This document shows, in pieces, positions 28,590-38,764 of a stretch of DNA of 64,000 nucleotides (position 1 is its first letter; each line of letters begins with the position of its first letter). Source of the DNA: Polaribacter ponticola (GTDB lineage Bacteria; Bacteroidota; Bacteroidia; Flavobacteriales; Flavobacteriaceae); contig NZ_JAOSLC020000003.1 in assembly GCF_026191475.2 (NCBI RefSeq), positions 1,829,001-1,893,000 on the forward strand, read 5' to 3'. Position numbers and translations under genes: made by a program. The notes under the pieces were generated by a model. That model was not told the origin of the DNA. It saw nothing but the letters and a program-made list of their open reading frames with translations, and did not search any database.

Positions 28590-31214
28590 CTATCTAACAA
28601 AACGATAAGTGGCTTTTATTAAAAAAGTATCTTCTATTTTATCATTTGTAATTTGGTTTTTTAAACTTCTAGACAATGAGTGTCTAGGGTTATCATTTGT
28701 ACTTCCACCTCTTGCCCACACAAAAAATAACTCAGAACCTGGTATGTATTCCCATCTAGCAACTAAGTTAGTTCTTAATTGTACAAAAGAAAAATCGGGC
28801 TTTTCGAAAGTATAATCTGTAATCGAATTAAGATTTTCATCTATGCTGTAAATATCATTTTCTAAAGAAATTTGATTTGAGCTATACATAGAAACTCTAT
28901 CATTTATACTTTTTGCAGTTGGCTCATTAACATAATTAAAATTAGAATATCTACCTCTAGAAATAAAAGGTTGACCGTAAAATTGTATGGAAAAGTTAGG
29001 ATTTAAACTATAATTTAAACGCAAAGTTGTAGAGAGTGTTTGGTTATCCATTTCACCTAAAACATAACGTTTTGTGGTATTAAAATCACTTTCTGCTACA
29101 TATTGGGTTTTATTTCTTGCTTTTTCAAACTCTGTATTTATAGACATGCTAAAAGCATCAAAAGGTTGATAGTTCATTCTAAAAACATATCTTTTAAAAT
29201 TGTTAACACTTTCATCTGTAGTACTATTTACATATCCTAAAGTAAAACTCATTTTTTTACTTCTATCAGACCCAAAAAATAAGGCTATATATTTCTCATC
29301 AGCAAACCTCCATCTTGGTCCTCCTCTTAAATAAGCATTACCATAAACTACTGGTATATATCCTGTTTCTAATTCTGTCCACCAATTATTTATCCAATTA
29401 ACGTTTCCTTGTAACTCAATTTGAGACTTATTTTGATTCCCTTCAAAATCGTAGGTTGTAAATTGATTAAAACGAACTTGAATATCTCTATAAGTTTTAG
29501 TTGGTATTTGCCATAAATATCTAATATTAGAGAATTGTATCATTTCATCTGTTTGTCTTAAAAAACCAACATCATTTAATTCTAACTCTGGAGAACGCCA
29601 AATAAACCCACCATTATATCTCCAGTTTCCACCACCATTTTTTCCTGCTTCAATTCTACCACCTGTTCCAGTTAAAGAGGTTCTGGTAGGGTCTATATTT
29701 ACATGACTCGCATCAACTCTTCCAAAATTATGCCTTAATGTTTCTTGTGTTGCAGTAATAGCTTCTTTACTTCCTAAAACATGACTCATTATAATATTTC
29801 CATCTAAAAAGTAATCTCTATTGTGCCAATTATGCTGAAAATCTAATCCTCCAGAATAAGCAGCTTTATGAAGTTCATTAAAATTACCATCTAAATTTCT
29901 ATTTGTAGCTGTAAAAATCCCTCCAATAAAAGAATTTCTTTTATTAAAGTCTTTTTGGGCTCTAGCAATAAAAAAATTGGTAAGAGGCTCTACAATTTCT
30001 TCTCTTGTTTTACCTTCAACTTCATGAATCTCTGCATATTCATTAGCTGTTACACTTTCTAAAACACCAATAGACCAACCGCTCTGAGTTTTTCCCGAAA
30101 ACTTAGCAGCTCCTAAAATTGTAGAGTTTATAGGTTCATTTGCAAACTCTCCTGTTTGCAAACTTGCACTTCTATGTGGATTTCTACCAATTCTTCTACT
30201 ATAGAAAAGATTATCCCTACCATTTGCAAACTCAAAATCAAAGATGTTTTTATTTTCTACAAAAAAGGGTCTTTGTTCTCTAAAAAATATCTGAAATCCA
30301 TCTAAAGCTATCGCTCCAGGATCTGCTTCTACCTGTCCAAAATCTGGATTAATAGTTAAATCTAATGTTAAATCGTTTGTAATTCCAATTTTAGCATCTA
30401 AACCAGCATTTAATTTAAAATCACTTCCGTCTCTATAAGGATTTCCTACTTCTTTTGGATAATTATCATATTGTAAAACAGTAAATGGTTGAATTTCTAA
30501 TTGTTTTTGAGAAACTAAATTAATTAATCCATGTAACTCACCTGCTTCACTTATAAAACCAGATTGATCATTAGGAATTCTTTGCCAAAGAGAACGTTCA
30601 TTTTTTCTGAAAATATTTCTTACAACATTAAACCCCCATATTTGTTCTTTTGCATTTCCAAATCTTAGTTGACTAAAAGGTATTTTCATTTCTGCTGTCC
30701 AGCCTTTTGCATCTACTTTAGCGTTTGTGTACCAAATTGGATTCCAACTTGCATCCCAATTATCTCCATTACCTGTTGCAATTTCTTCTCCTTTAACACC
30801 TGCAGCTGTGGTGGTAAAAACAAAAGCAGTTCTTTTATCATGATAACTATCAATAATTACATTTACTCTATCTCCAGCAAACCCATCTCTTCTACTTAAC
30901 CTTTGCTGAATTAAATCTGGCTCTTCATCTAATGCTCTAATGGCTATATATAAAAACTTAGCATCATACATTACTTTAAATTTTGTTTGATGTGTAGGTT
31001 CAGTTCCTTCATCTGGAGATTTTTCTGTAAAATCTGTAGACCACTCAACAACATCCCAAGCAACATCAGAAATATCCCCATCAATAACAGGTGTGTTTTT
31101 TAACTTTTTTGTGGTATAAATTCTTTTTGGAATTTTATTTCCTGTAGATTCTTGCCCCATACTTTTTGCAGAAGTTAAAGCACAAAAAAACAATATGATA
31201 TATTTAAATTTCAT
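28590..31214 (-). CDS. DUF5916 outer-membrane barrel protein with CBM9-like domain
   Basis: An 874-residue exported protein. After the signal peptide (ends TSAKSMGQ), residues about 35-220 form a CBM9-like beta-sandwich (VIDGDISDVAWDVVEW, YDAKFLYIAIRALDEEPD). The rest is the DUF5916 region, rich in alternating beta strands and ending in VRF-type aromatic residues (IKATYRFVR), consistent with an outer-membrane barrel. The family is common in Bacteroidota and of unknown function. No operon partner. Confidence 0.88.
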   Translation of the reverse strand: MKFKYIILFFCALTSAKSMGQESTGNKIPKRIYTTKKLKNTPVIDGDISDVAWDVVEWSTDFTEKSPDEGTEPTHQTKFKVMYDAKFLYIAIRALDEEPDLIQQRLSRRDGFAGDRVNVIIDSYHDKRTAFVFTTTAAGVKGEEIATGNGDNWDASWNPIWYTNAKVDAKGWTAEMKIPFSQLRFGNAKEQIWGFNVVRNIFRKNERSLWQRIPNDQSGFISEAGELHGLINLVSQKQLEIQPFTVLQYDNYPKEVGNPYRDGSDFKLNAGLDAKIGITNDLTLDLTINPDFGQVEADPGAIALDGFQIFFREQRPFFVENKNIFDFEFANGRDNLFYSRRIGRNPHRSASLQTGEFANEPINSTILGAAKFSGKTQSGWSIGVLESVTANEYAEIHEVEGKTREEIVEPLTNFFIARAQKDFNKRNSFIGGIFTATNRNLDGNFNELHKAAYSGGLDFQHNWHNRDYFLDGNIIMSHVLGSKEAITATQETLRHNFGRVDASHVNIDPTRTSLTGTGGRIEAGKNGGGNWRYNGGFIWRSPELELNDVGFLRQTDEMIQFSNIRYLWQIPTKTYRDIQVRFNQFTTYDFEGNQNKSQIELQGNVNWINNWWTELETGYIPVVYGNAYLRGGPRWRFADEKYIALFFGSDRSKKMSFTLGYVNSTTDESVNNFKRYVFRMNYQPFDAFSMSINTEFEKARNKTQYVAESDFNTTKRYVLGEMDNQTLSTTLRLNYSLNPNFSIQFYGQPFISRGRYSNFNYVNEPTAKSINDRVSMYSSNQISLENDIYSIDENLNSITDYTFEKPDFSFVQLRTNLVARWEYIPGSELFFVWARGGSTNDNPRHSLSRSLKNQITNDKIEDTFLIKATYRFVR

Positions 31215-31365
31215 TTGATTTGGTTGATTTAATCGGTTGTGTTTTAAACAAAAAAATGCTTAAAAAACACAGTACAAAAGTAGGTTTCTCTTTTCTTAAG
31301 AATATGTTAATTATTATAAACATAAATTCTTTATAAAAAAAACACTTAAATAAACTAAAGTGCTA

Positions 31366-31396
31366 TTTGTCAATCAAATAAAACTCCGTACATTTG
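31366..31396 (+). promoter_or_regulatory. Full Bacteroidota-type promoter of the rplM operon
   Basis: TTTG at 31366-31369 and TACATTTG at 31389-31396 are separated by 19 bases, an exact fit to the -33/-7 promoter of Bacteroidota. The rplM ATG is 56 bases further on. Confidence 0.8.
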
Positions 31397-31452
31397 CACT
31401 CCTTTTTTAAGGAATAATTAATTATTAACAAACAAAAACTAATAGTGTAATT

Positions 31453-31908
31453 ATGAACACATTAAGTTACAAAACAGTATCAGCAAACAGCGCTACCGTA
31501 AACAAGGAGTGGGTTTTAGTTGATGCAGACGGGCAAACGTTGGGTCGTCTAGCTTCTAAAGTAGCAAAGCTAATTAGAGGTAAATACAAACCAAACTTTA
31601 CTCCTCACGTAGATTGTGGAGACAACGTGGTTATTATCAACGCAGAAAAAATTGTTTTAACTGGTAACAAATGGAAAGAGAAATCTTACATTCGTCATAC
31701 AGGGTATCCAGGAGGACAAAGATCATTAACTGCTACAGAAATGTTTGAGAAAGATCCTACAAGATTAATCGAAAAAGCAGTAAAAGGTATGTTACCTAAA
31801 AATATTTTAGGATCTGCTTTATACAGAAACTTGTATGTATATGCGGGTGGAGAGCACAAACATTCGGGTCAAGCACCTAAAGCTATTAACCTTAACGATC
31901 TTAAATAA
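31453..31908 (+). CDS. rplM: 50S ribosomal protein L13
   Basis: A 151-residue L13, with EWVLVDADGQTLGRLASKVA near the start, and YIRHTGYPGG and GMLPKNILG later. Its TAA overlaps the rpsI ATG by one base (TAATG), so the two are translationally coupled in the usual rplM-rpsI pair. Confidence 0.98.
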   Translation: MNTLSYKTVSANSATVNKEWVLVDADGQTLGRLASKVAKLIRGKYKPNFTPHVDCGDNVVIINAEKIVLTGNKWKEKSYIRHTGYPGGQRSLTATEMFEKDPTRLIEKAVKGMLPKNILGSALYRNLYVYAGGEHKHSGQAPKAINLNDLK

Positions 31909-32294
31909 TGGATACAGTACACAAAATCGGTAGAAGAAAAACAGCAGTTGCTCGTATTTATCTTTCTGAAGGAAAAGGTAACATTACAGTAAATGGTAAA
32001 GAATATAAAAATTACTTTACAACTGGAACTTTACAATATAAAGTACAACAACCTTTAATGTTAACAGAAAACTTAGAATCTTATGATATCAAAGTTAATG
32101 TATACGGTGGTGGAGTTACAGGACAAGCTGAAGCAATTCGTTTAGCAATTACTAGAGCATTAGTTTCTATTAATGAAGAACACAGACTTGTATTAAAACC
32201 AGAAGGATTATTAACGCGTGACCCTAGAATGGTTGAACGTAAGAAATTCGGTCAGAAGAAAGCACGTAAAAAATTCCAATTCTCGAAACGTTAA
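31908..32294 (+). CDS. rpsI: 30S ribosomal protein S9
   Basis: A 128-residue S9 with IGRRKTAVARIYL at the start and the highly basic tail ending FQFSKR that reaches the decoding centre. Downstream, 153 bases separate it from rpsB; that gap holds a small hairpin TGCAGAA...TTCTGCA at about 32301-32318 without a T run. Confidence 0.98.
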   Translation: MDTVHKIGRRKTAVARIYLSEGKGNITVNGKEYKNYFTTGTLQYKVQQPLMLTENLESYDIKVNVYGGGVTGQAEAIRLAITRALVSINEEHRLVLKPEGLLTRDPRMVERKKFGQKKARKKFQFSKR

Positions 32295-32447
32295 TATCGC
32301 TGCAGAATTTATTCTGCACTATATTATATCGAGAACTGTTATTATTACATACAATTAATATTAAACAGTTTAGCATCTAAATATATAAGACTCAAAAGAC
32401 TACTTATATATTGATTTCAAAAACAGAAAGTAAACACATTTATAAAA

Positions 32448-33239
32448 ATGGCAAACGTAAACATTCAAGAATTATTAGAAAATGGAGTGCATTTTGGTCA
32501 CTTAACTAGAAAGTGGAACCCAAACATGGCTCCTTATATTTATACAGAGCGTAATGGTGTTCACATCATCGATTTGTATAAAACTGCAGCTAAAATAGAA
32601 GAAACTTCAGAAGCACTTAAAAAAATTGCTAACTCTGGACGTAAAATTTTATTTGTAGCTACAAAAAAACAAGCAAAAGATATTGTTGCAGAAAAAGCAA
32701 AAGCAGTAAACATGCCTTTCATTACAGAAAGATGGCCAGGTGGTATGTTAACTAACTTTGTTACTATTAGAAAAGCTGTTAAAAAAATGGCTCATATTGA
32801 TAGAATGAAGCAAGATGGATCTTTTGATGCTTTATCTAAAAGAGAAAAACTACAAATTAATCGTCAGAGAGAAAAATTAGAAAAGAATTTAGGTTCTATT
32901 TCTGATATGACTCGTTTACCTGGTGCTTTATTTATAGTAGACATTAAGAAAGAGCACATTGCAGTTGCAGAAGCTATGAAATTAAACATTCCTATTTTTG
33001 CAATGGTAGATACAAATTCTGATCCTAGATTAGTTGATTTTGTAATACCAGCAAATGATGATGCTTCTAAATCTATTGATAAAGTTTTATCTTATGTTAC
33101 TGATGCAGTAGCTGAAGGTTTATCAGAAAGAAAAGCAGGTAAAGATAAAGCGAAAGAAGTTGCAGCAGCGCCAAAAGCGGAAAAAGCAGCTCCTAAAGCA
33201 GATGCTACAGCTGAAGAAAAAAATAATTATAACATTTAA
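32448..33239 (+). CDS. rpsB: 30S ribosomal protein S2
   Basis: A 263-residue S2. It has LLENGVHFGHLTRKWNP at the start and ITERWPGGMLTNF in the middle. The C-terminal 35 residues are rich in Ala and Lys, as in other flavobacteria. It is followed by tsf after 13 bases. Confidence 0.98.
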   Translation: MANVNIQELLENGVHFGHLTRKWNPNMAPYIYTERNGVHIIDLYKTAAKIEETSEALKKIANSGRKILFVATKKQAKDIVAEKAKAVNMPFITERWPGGMLTNFVTIRKAVKKMAHIDRMKQDGSFDALSKREKLQINRQREKLEKNLGSISDMTRLPGALFIVDIKKEHIAVAEAMKLNIPIFAMVDTNSDPRLVDFVIPANDDASKSIDKVLSYVTDAVAEGLSERKAGKDKAKEVAAAPKAEKAAPKADATAEEKNNYNI

Positions 33240-33252
33240 AATATAAAATAAC

Positions 33253-34224
33253 ATGGAAACAGTAAAAGTAAGTGCTGCTGATGTTAAAAAATTAAGAGAA
33301 GCTACTGGTGCTGGAATGATGGACTGTAAAAAGGCATTAGTTGAAGCAGGTGGTGATTTTGATAAAGCAATTGATGTTTTACGCAAAAAAGGTCAAAAAA
33401 TTGCTGCAAAAAGAGCTGATAGAGAATCTACAGAAGGTGTTGCAGTAACAAGAATCAATGCTGATAAGACTGCTGGTGTAGCAATCGTTTTAGCTTGTGA
33501 GACTGATTTTGTTGGTAAAAATGATTCATTTGTAGCTTTAGGTGGTCAATTTGCAGATATCGCTTTAAATTATGATACTAAAGAAGCTTTTTTAGCTGCT
33601 GATTTTGGTGGAATGACTGTTGCTGATAAATTAGTTGAACAAACTGGTGTAATTGGTGAAAAATTAGAGATTACTGCTTTTGAGAAAATTGAAGCTGCTT
33701 ATATTGGCGCTTATACTCATATTGGTAAAATCGCTGCTTTAGTTGGTTTATCTGCTGTTGTAGATAATGCTGAAACTTTATCGAAAGACGTTGCTATGCA
33801 AGTAGCATCTATGGGAGCAACAACTTTATCTTATAAAGATTTTGATCCTACTTTTGTTGCTGCAGAAACTGAAGCAAGAATTGCTGTTATTGAAAAAGAT
33901 AATATTGAATTAGGTAGATTAGGTAAAACATTAAAAAATGTTCCTCAATTTATTTCTATGTCTCAATTATCTGATGAAGTTTTAGCAAAAGCTGAAGAAG
34001 CTGCAAAAGCTGAATTAGCTGCAGAAGGAAAACCAGAAAAAATCTGGGATAGAATTTTACCAGGAAAAATGGAAAGATTCATTTCTGATAACACAACTTT
34101 AGATATGGAACAATGTCTTTTAGATCAATCTTTTATTAAAGATGAAAAGAAAAATGTTGCTCAATACGTTTCTACTTTTGGAGATGTTACTGTAAGTACT
34201 TTTAAAAGAGTAACTTTAGGTTAA
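33253..34224 (+). CDS. tsf: Elongation factor Ts
   Basis: Nucleotide exchange factor for EF-Tu; 323 residues. The conserved N-terminal UBA-like domain reads KLREATGAGMMDCKKAL and the core has ACETDFVGKNDSF. Paired with rpsB as is usual and followed by a strong terminator. Confidence 0.97.
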   Translation: METVKVSAADVKKLREATGAGMMDCKKALVEAGGDFDKAIDVLRKKGQKIAAKRADRESTEGVAVTRINADKTAGVAIVLACETDFVGKNDSFVALGGQFADIALNYDTKEAFLAADFGGMTVADKLVEQTGVIGEKLEITAFEKIEAAYIGAYTHIGKIAALVGLSAVVDNAETLSKDVAMQVASMGATTLSYKDFDPTFVAAETEARIAVIEKDNIELGRLGKTLKNVPQFISMSQLSDEVLAKAEEAAKAELAAEGKPEKIWDRILPGKMERFISDNTTLDMEQCLLDQSFIKDEKKNVAQYVSTFGDVTVSTFKRVTLG

Positions 34225-34244
34225 TATTTCTATTAACATATTTA

Positions 34245-34275
34245 AAAGCCTCGCAATTATGCGAGGCTTTTTTTG
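34245..34275. terminator. Terminator after tsf
   Basis: AAGCCTCGC pairs with GCGAGGCTT around a loop of AATTAT and is followed by seven T. The converging gene on the other strand uses part of the hairpin as its last codons. Confidence 0.85.
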
Positions 34276-34820
34276 TTTAAAATAGTGCTAAAAAAAGTAA
34301 ATCCAATTCCTAAAGATACACTGTCTAATCTATTGTTTTCGAAACCTATTAATCCTTTTCTATGAAAGTCTAATCTAACTATAGTATTCCATCTCTTTTC
34401 TCCTGCAATTTGAGTTCCTAAACCAAAACCGTAATAATTTCCATCTGAGTATTTGTTTGAAGGTCTCCACATTTTACCATAACTCATTTCCATAAAAAAA
34501 GTATCGTCTTCATCTTCAGTTATGTTAAACTTTAAACTACCATATGTTGGAAAAGCACTAACAGCATAATTCCAATGATAATCGAAACCAGAATTAAAAC
34601 TTATGGCAACTCTTCGTTTAAACTCATAACCAAAACCTGCTCTTAAAAAAATTGCTGTTGGTATTATAAATGGTTCTCCATCATCTGGAGTAATTGTATA
34701 ATTTTCATTGATAGCAAACGTTAAACTTGATGAACCAGTAAAAAATGGTCTTCCTAATTTTTCTTGTGATGCTAATTGTAGCGTAAGTAAAAATGAAACT
34801 AAAAGTATTATTTTTTTCAT
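34257..34820 (-). CDS. Hypothetical exported beta-barrel protein
   Basis: A 187-residue protein with signal peptide (ends LQLASQ). The mature part shows alternating strands (AIFLRAGFGYEFKRRVAISF, YGFGLGTQIAGEKRW) typical of small outer-membrane barrels. No named family recognised. Its final codons lie within the tsf terminator hairpin. Confidence 0.75.
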   Translation of the reverse strand: MKKIILLVSFLLTLQLASQEKLGRPFFTGSSSLTFAINENYTITPDDGEPFIIPTAIFLRAGFGYEFKRRVAISFNSGFDYHWNYAVSAFPTYGSLKFNITEDEDDTFFMEMSYGKMWRPSNKYSDGNYYGFGLGTQIAGEKRWNTIVRLDFHRKGLIGFENNRLDSVSLGIGFTFFSTILNKKSLA

Positions 34821-35064
34821 GAACTAGTTTTTGGTTGATTCTATATTAGCAAGAACCATTCCGTTTAGAAAGGAATCTAAAATAAATAGTAAGAAACAAA
34901 TTGAATTGTAAAGTATTTAAATCAAAAACGACTTATAAAAAATTAAGTTACAATAACATAAATGTCTAACAAGATTATGATCTAAAGTAATAAACAAATC
35001 AACATTTATCATTTTAGAAAAAAACTAATTAATGTACCTTGTCAACTTATTAAGGATGAAAAAA

Positions 35065-36906
35065 ATGGAAAACAATACTGCTCAAAATTACGTTAAAAAC
35101 GTAATTACAAATATGCCTAATAGTTGGTTAAAACTAACAACACATCGACTAGATATTTACAACGAACAACAAGCTAAAACTGAATTTATAGATCAATTTG
35201 AAACTTTATTCTCTGAAAATAATTTTGATAAAAGTGTACTTAACAATTTACCTACAGCTTATGATTATATAAGATTAGGCCATCCTTTGTCTTGTATATT
35301 AGAATGGACAATTGCTAAATTACAAAATGTAAATTCTGAAAACGTAATAAGTTTTACATCACAAACAATACCTGTTTTATCAATTTTAAGAAAAAATTTA
35401 CTAGAAAATAAAAAAACACAAATTTTATACATAGACAAATTACCTAGTTTTTTTAATGTAGATATTATTAAAAATATCTATGGATATAATTTTGAATTGA
35501 AGCAAATTAAAAACATTTCTGAAATAAATAATTTTAACGGAAGTACTATTTTTATATCTAAAGAAGACAAAATAGAAAACATTAAACTTACTAAAAGTAT
35601 TGATTTCCTTATCAACCTACAAGAAAATCTAGGTAGTTTTTTAATTGTAAATGGTATACAAAATGAAAATTACATTTCAGACATTCAACATGTAAGAAGA
35701 AGAGAAACGATTGCAATGACTCCTTCAAATTCTCTTATTGCTTTACAATCGATTATTACAAGTAATAAAAATGATGCTTCAAATATTGATTCTTCTAGCA
35801 AAATAAAAGTTTCAAATTCTATAAATGCAATTACGAATACCACTACTAAATCTTTAGTTGCTTCTAGTGGTTTATCTATTCAGTATGCAATATTGATGGG
35901 CTTAATTCATGATGCAAAAGAAAATCATAAAGGAAAAGCTATTAAAATAGTAGTACCACCAAATTGTTATGGAGGAACAAATGATCAAGCAAGAAGAGTT
36001 GCTGCTTGTTTAGATAACGTTGCTGTAGTAGATTTACCTGTAGATGGTGAAAATGATATGGTTAAAAGTATTGATTCAGTTTTAAACAAAATTGCTTTTG
36101 ATGATGCGATCCCTTATATAATTGCAGAAATACCTACCAATCCAAGAGTTGAGGTTCCTAATCTTATCGATTTAAAAGACACTTTAAGCAAACAACGAAA
36201 AACCAGCAACGGAGAACTTGCAATAGATCCTGTTTTTGTATTAGATCAAACGTTTTGCCCAAATGTACATTTTTTAGGTAATGAGGATATTCTTTCTTCT
36301 GTAAGAACTATTTCTTTTGCTAGCGGATCTAAATTTCCTAGTGGAGGACTTTGTACTGCAGGTTACTGTGTAGGAAACTTAAAGACAAACTCTTTAATTG
36401 AAAAAATTGAATTGCACTTACAAATTTGTGATAACGAAGCTACAAGTTATCAATACAATATACTAGCTAAACAAATGCCATCAATGAACCAAAGAATTGT
36501 TGATGCTTATAAAAACACACGTGAGTTTGTAAATTATATTAAAGAAACCTTACCAACAGCAAAAATTAACTTTGTGTCTGAACAATTAGCGGAACAAGGA
36601 TTTACACCTTCGGTTTTTTCTTTAGATTTACCAACAAAAGGAAATACAAACGAAGAAAAAGAGACTTATAAAAGGGCTTTAAATCATAAATTAATTAATT
36701 TAATGATTACAGAAATTCCTGATGAAAGTAAATATTGTGTTAGTTATGGTCAGCTTAAAGGTTGTTATTGGACGATACCTGCAACTTCTACTCAAGGAAC
36801 TACCAAAGAAGGTGATAAAGACTATATAGCAAGAGTTGCGCTTTCTGCAAATATGGATCTTGATCTACACAAAAAAGTGTTTCTAAAATTTGTGAAATCT
36901 ATTTAA
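35065..36906 (+). CDS. PLP-dependent Cys/Met-metabolism family enzyme, long form
   Basis: About 613 residues from the preferred ATG at 35065; upstream in-frame starts exist at 35032 and 35056. An AAGG at 35052-35055 is spaced best for 35065. The C-terminal about 370 residues match the gamma family of PLP enzymes (cystathionine synthases and lyases): the cofactor Lys is in SFASGSKFPSGG (about residue 423) and LDQTFCPNVHF precedes it. The N-terminal about 200 residues are extra compared with the usual 400-residue enzymes. The exact reaction, probably on a sulfur amino acid, is not clear. Confidence 0.75.
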   Translation: MENNTAQNYVKNVITNMPNSWLKLTTHRLDIYNEQQAKTEFIDQFETLFSENNFDKSVLNNLPTAYDYIRLGHPLSCILEWTIAKLQNVNSENVISFTSQTIPVLSILRKNLLENKKTQILYIDKLPSFFNVDIIKNIYGYNFELKQIKNISEINNFNGSTIFISKEDKIENIKLTKSIDFLINLQENLGSFLIVNGIQNENYISDIQHVRRRETIAMTPSNSLIALQSIITSNKNDASNIDSSSKIKVSNSINAITNTTTKSLVASSGLSIQYAILMGLIHDAKENHKGKAIKIVVPPNCYGGTNDQARRVAACLDNVAVVDLPVDGENDMVKSIDSVLNKIAFDDAIPYIIAEIPTNPRVEVPNLIDLKDTLSKQRKTSNGELAIDPVFVLDQTFCPNVHFLGNEDILSSVRTISFASGSKFPSGGLCTAGYCVGNLKTNSLIEKIELHLQICDNEATSYQYNILAKQMPSMNQRIVDAYKNTREFVNYIKETLPTAKINFVSEQLAEQGFTPSVFSLDLPTKGNTNEEKETYKRALNHKLINLMITEIPDESKYCVSYGQLKGCYWTIPATSTQGTTKEGDKDYIARVALSANMDLDLHKKVFLKFVKSI

Positions 36907-36912
36907 AAAATT

Positions 36913-36958
36913 AATAAATCAGTTGTAGAACATAAATCAATTTTACAACTGATTTATT
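36913..36958. terminator. Hairpin between converging PLP-enzyme and truB genes
   Basis: AATAAATCAGTTGTA pairs perfectly over 15 bases with TACAACTGATTTATT across a 16-base loop. It is AT-rich and bidirectional in form. Confidence 0.6.
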
Positions 36959-37000
36959 ATTTAAATAAGTAATAATTAGAATTAAATCTATTTCTATAGG

Positions 37001-37695
37001 TTAATTCTCTATTTTTAAATCCTCTATAAAACTTTCAATAGAATTTGCTTTTTCTACAGAAAAATCTCCAATTTTTGTTCTTCTTAAAGTTGATAAATGT
37101 GCTCCAGAATTTAAGGCTTTTCCAAAATCGAAAGCTAAGGAGCGAATATAAGTTCCTTTACTACAAACTACTCTAAAATCTACCTTTGGAAAATCGATAT
37201 TTGTAATTTCAAATTCAGAAATAGTAACAGTTCTTGCTTTAATCTCTGTAGTTTCTCCTTTTCTAGCTAATTCATACAAGCGTTTACCTTCTTTTTTAAT
37301 CGCTGAAAAAATAGGTGGTTTTTGTTGAATATCGCCAAGAAACTGAATGGTAGTTTCTTTTATGAGTTCTTCTGTAATATGGTCTGTAGCATACGTTTGA
37401 TCAACTTCTGTTTCTAAATCGTAACTTGGTGTTGTAGCTCCCAAAGTTATTGTACCTGTATACTCTTTTATTTGACCTTGATAAACATGAATTTCTTTAG
37501 TTTGCTTACCAGTACAAATAATTAATAAACCTGTAGCTAAAGGGTCTAAAGTACCTGCATGACCTACTTTAATTTTTTTATTCCAAACTGTTGTTTTATG
37601 TTCCAACGTAATTTATTTACAACTTGAAAAGAGGTCCAATTTAAAGGTTTATCAATCAATAAAACCTGACCATCTTTAAAATCTTCTAAAGTCAT
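37001..37695 (-). CDS. truB: tRNA pseudouridine(55) synthase, frameshifted
   Basis: Forms pseudouridine 55 in tRNA. The catalytic motif KVGHAGTLDPLATG is present. The uninterrupted frame begins only at a TTG at 37606, lacking the conserved N-terminus. Upstream in another frame is MTLEDFKDGQVLLIDKPLNW followed by TSFQVVNKLRWN, the expected TruB opening. Adding one base in the short T run at 37594-37597 joins both into about 231 residues, the normal length. It follows uppP by 24 bases on the same strand. Confidence 0.92.
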
Positions 37696-37719
37696 TAGCT
37701 TATAATATTCAAAAAAGAA

Positions 37720-38514
37720 TTAATTTAAGAAAGAGTAAGCAACAGCTATAACTCCTACAATTGCACAATAAATAGAAAAGTAATATAATTTACTCTTTTT
37801 AACTAAGGCTATCATCCATTTACAAGCTAATAAACCTGCAAAAAAAGCAGCAATAAAACCAGCTGAAACAGGTATAATCTCTGAAGATTGAAAATTAATA
37901 TCACCACTTAAAAGATCTTTAGCAATTTTTCCAAAAATTAATGGTACCACCATTAAAAACGAAAATTTTGCGGCTTTAGTTCTATCAATACCCAATAAAA
38001 CAGAAGTAGATATTGTAGCACCAGATCTAGAAATCCCTGGTAACATTGCTACAGCTTGTGAAACTCCTATAATTACAGCATCCCAAAAAGAAACTTCTTT
38101 ATTAGTACTCTTCGCTTTATCTGCAAATAATAAAAGAATAGCTGTTACAAATAACATCATACCAACAAAAAATATTTCACCTCCAAAGAAAGACTCTAAT
38201 TGTTCTTCAAAAAGTAAACCGATAATTACAGCAGGAAACATAGAAAGGATAATTTTTAATGAAAACTTAAACTCTTCGTTCCATTTAAATTGGAATAATC
38301 CTTTAAAAATTTCTGCAACTTCTTTTCTAAAAATAACTAACGTACTTAATGCGGTTGCAAAGTGTAAAACTACGGTAAATGTTAAACTCTCTTCTGGCAC
38401 AGACGTATCACCCAAAACTACTTTTGCTAATTCTAAATGCCCACTAGAGGAAACCGGTAAAAATTCTGTTAACCCTTGTATAATCCCAAGAACTATTGCT
38501 TCTATTACATCCAT
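37720..38514 (-). CDS. uppP: Undecaprenyl-diphosphatase
   Basis: A 264-residue membrane enzyme (BacA type) recycling the lipid carrier for cell-wall synthesis. The two active-site motifs are GLTEFLPVSSSGHLELAK and LPGISRSGATIST. About eight transmembrane helices. The gene starts 3 bases after the DUF3098 stop; ftsX-DUF3098-uppP-truB form a tight leftward operon, a usual flavobacterial order. Confidence 0.96.
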   Translation of the reverse strand: MDVIEAIVLGIIQGLTEFLPVSSSGHLELAKVVLGDTSVPEESLTFTVVLHFATALSTLVIFRKEVAEIFKGLFQFKWNEEFKFSLKIILSMFPAVIIGLLFEEQLESFFGGEIFFVGMMLFVTAILLLFADKAKSTNKEVSFWDAVIIGVSQAVAMLPGISRSGATISTSVLLGIDRTKAAKFSFLMVVPLIFGKIAKDLLSGDINFQSSEIIPVSAGFIAAFFAGLLACKWMIALVKKSKLYYFSIYCAIVGVIAVAYSFLN

Positions 38515-38517
38515 AGT

Positions 38518-38760
38518 TTATTTTTTAGGGTCTGCTAAAATTGCGTAAATTTCAATTGCTAAACCAATTATCACTAAAGTTGGTGCCAATCGAATTCTTT
38601 GCCAATTATAAATTTCGTTGTTAAATACTTCTGGGTTATCGCTACCTCCTCCAGACATAAAAACAAAACCTAAAGTGATAAACACAATACCAATAAGCAT
38701 TATTATATAGTTTCTTTTACCAAAAAGGAATTGCTGTTGTTTATTGTTTTCTTTTTGCAT
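38518..38760 (-). CDS. DUF3098 small membrane protein
   Basis: An 80-residue protein with two hydrophobic helices (YIIMLIGIVFITLGFVFMS and LAPTLVIIGLAIEIYAIL) joined by a Gly/Asn-rich loop, the DUF3098 form. It always lies next to ftsX and uppP in this phylum, as here, but its function is not known. Confidence 0.88.
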   Translation of the reverse strand: MQKENNKQQQFLFGKRNYIIMLIGIVFITLGFVFMSGGGSDNPEVFNNEIYNWQRIRLAPTLVIIGLAIEIYAILADPKK

Positions 38761-38764
38761 ATTT

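Noticed and set aside
32301..32318. Hairpin between rpsI and rpsB as a terminator or a known rpsB leader RNA.
   Set aside because: The stem is short with no T run, and I cannot match it to a known leader structure.
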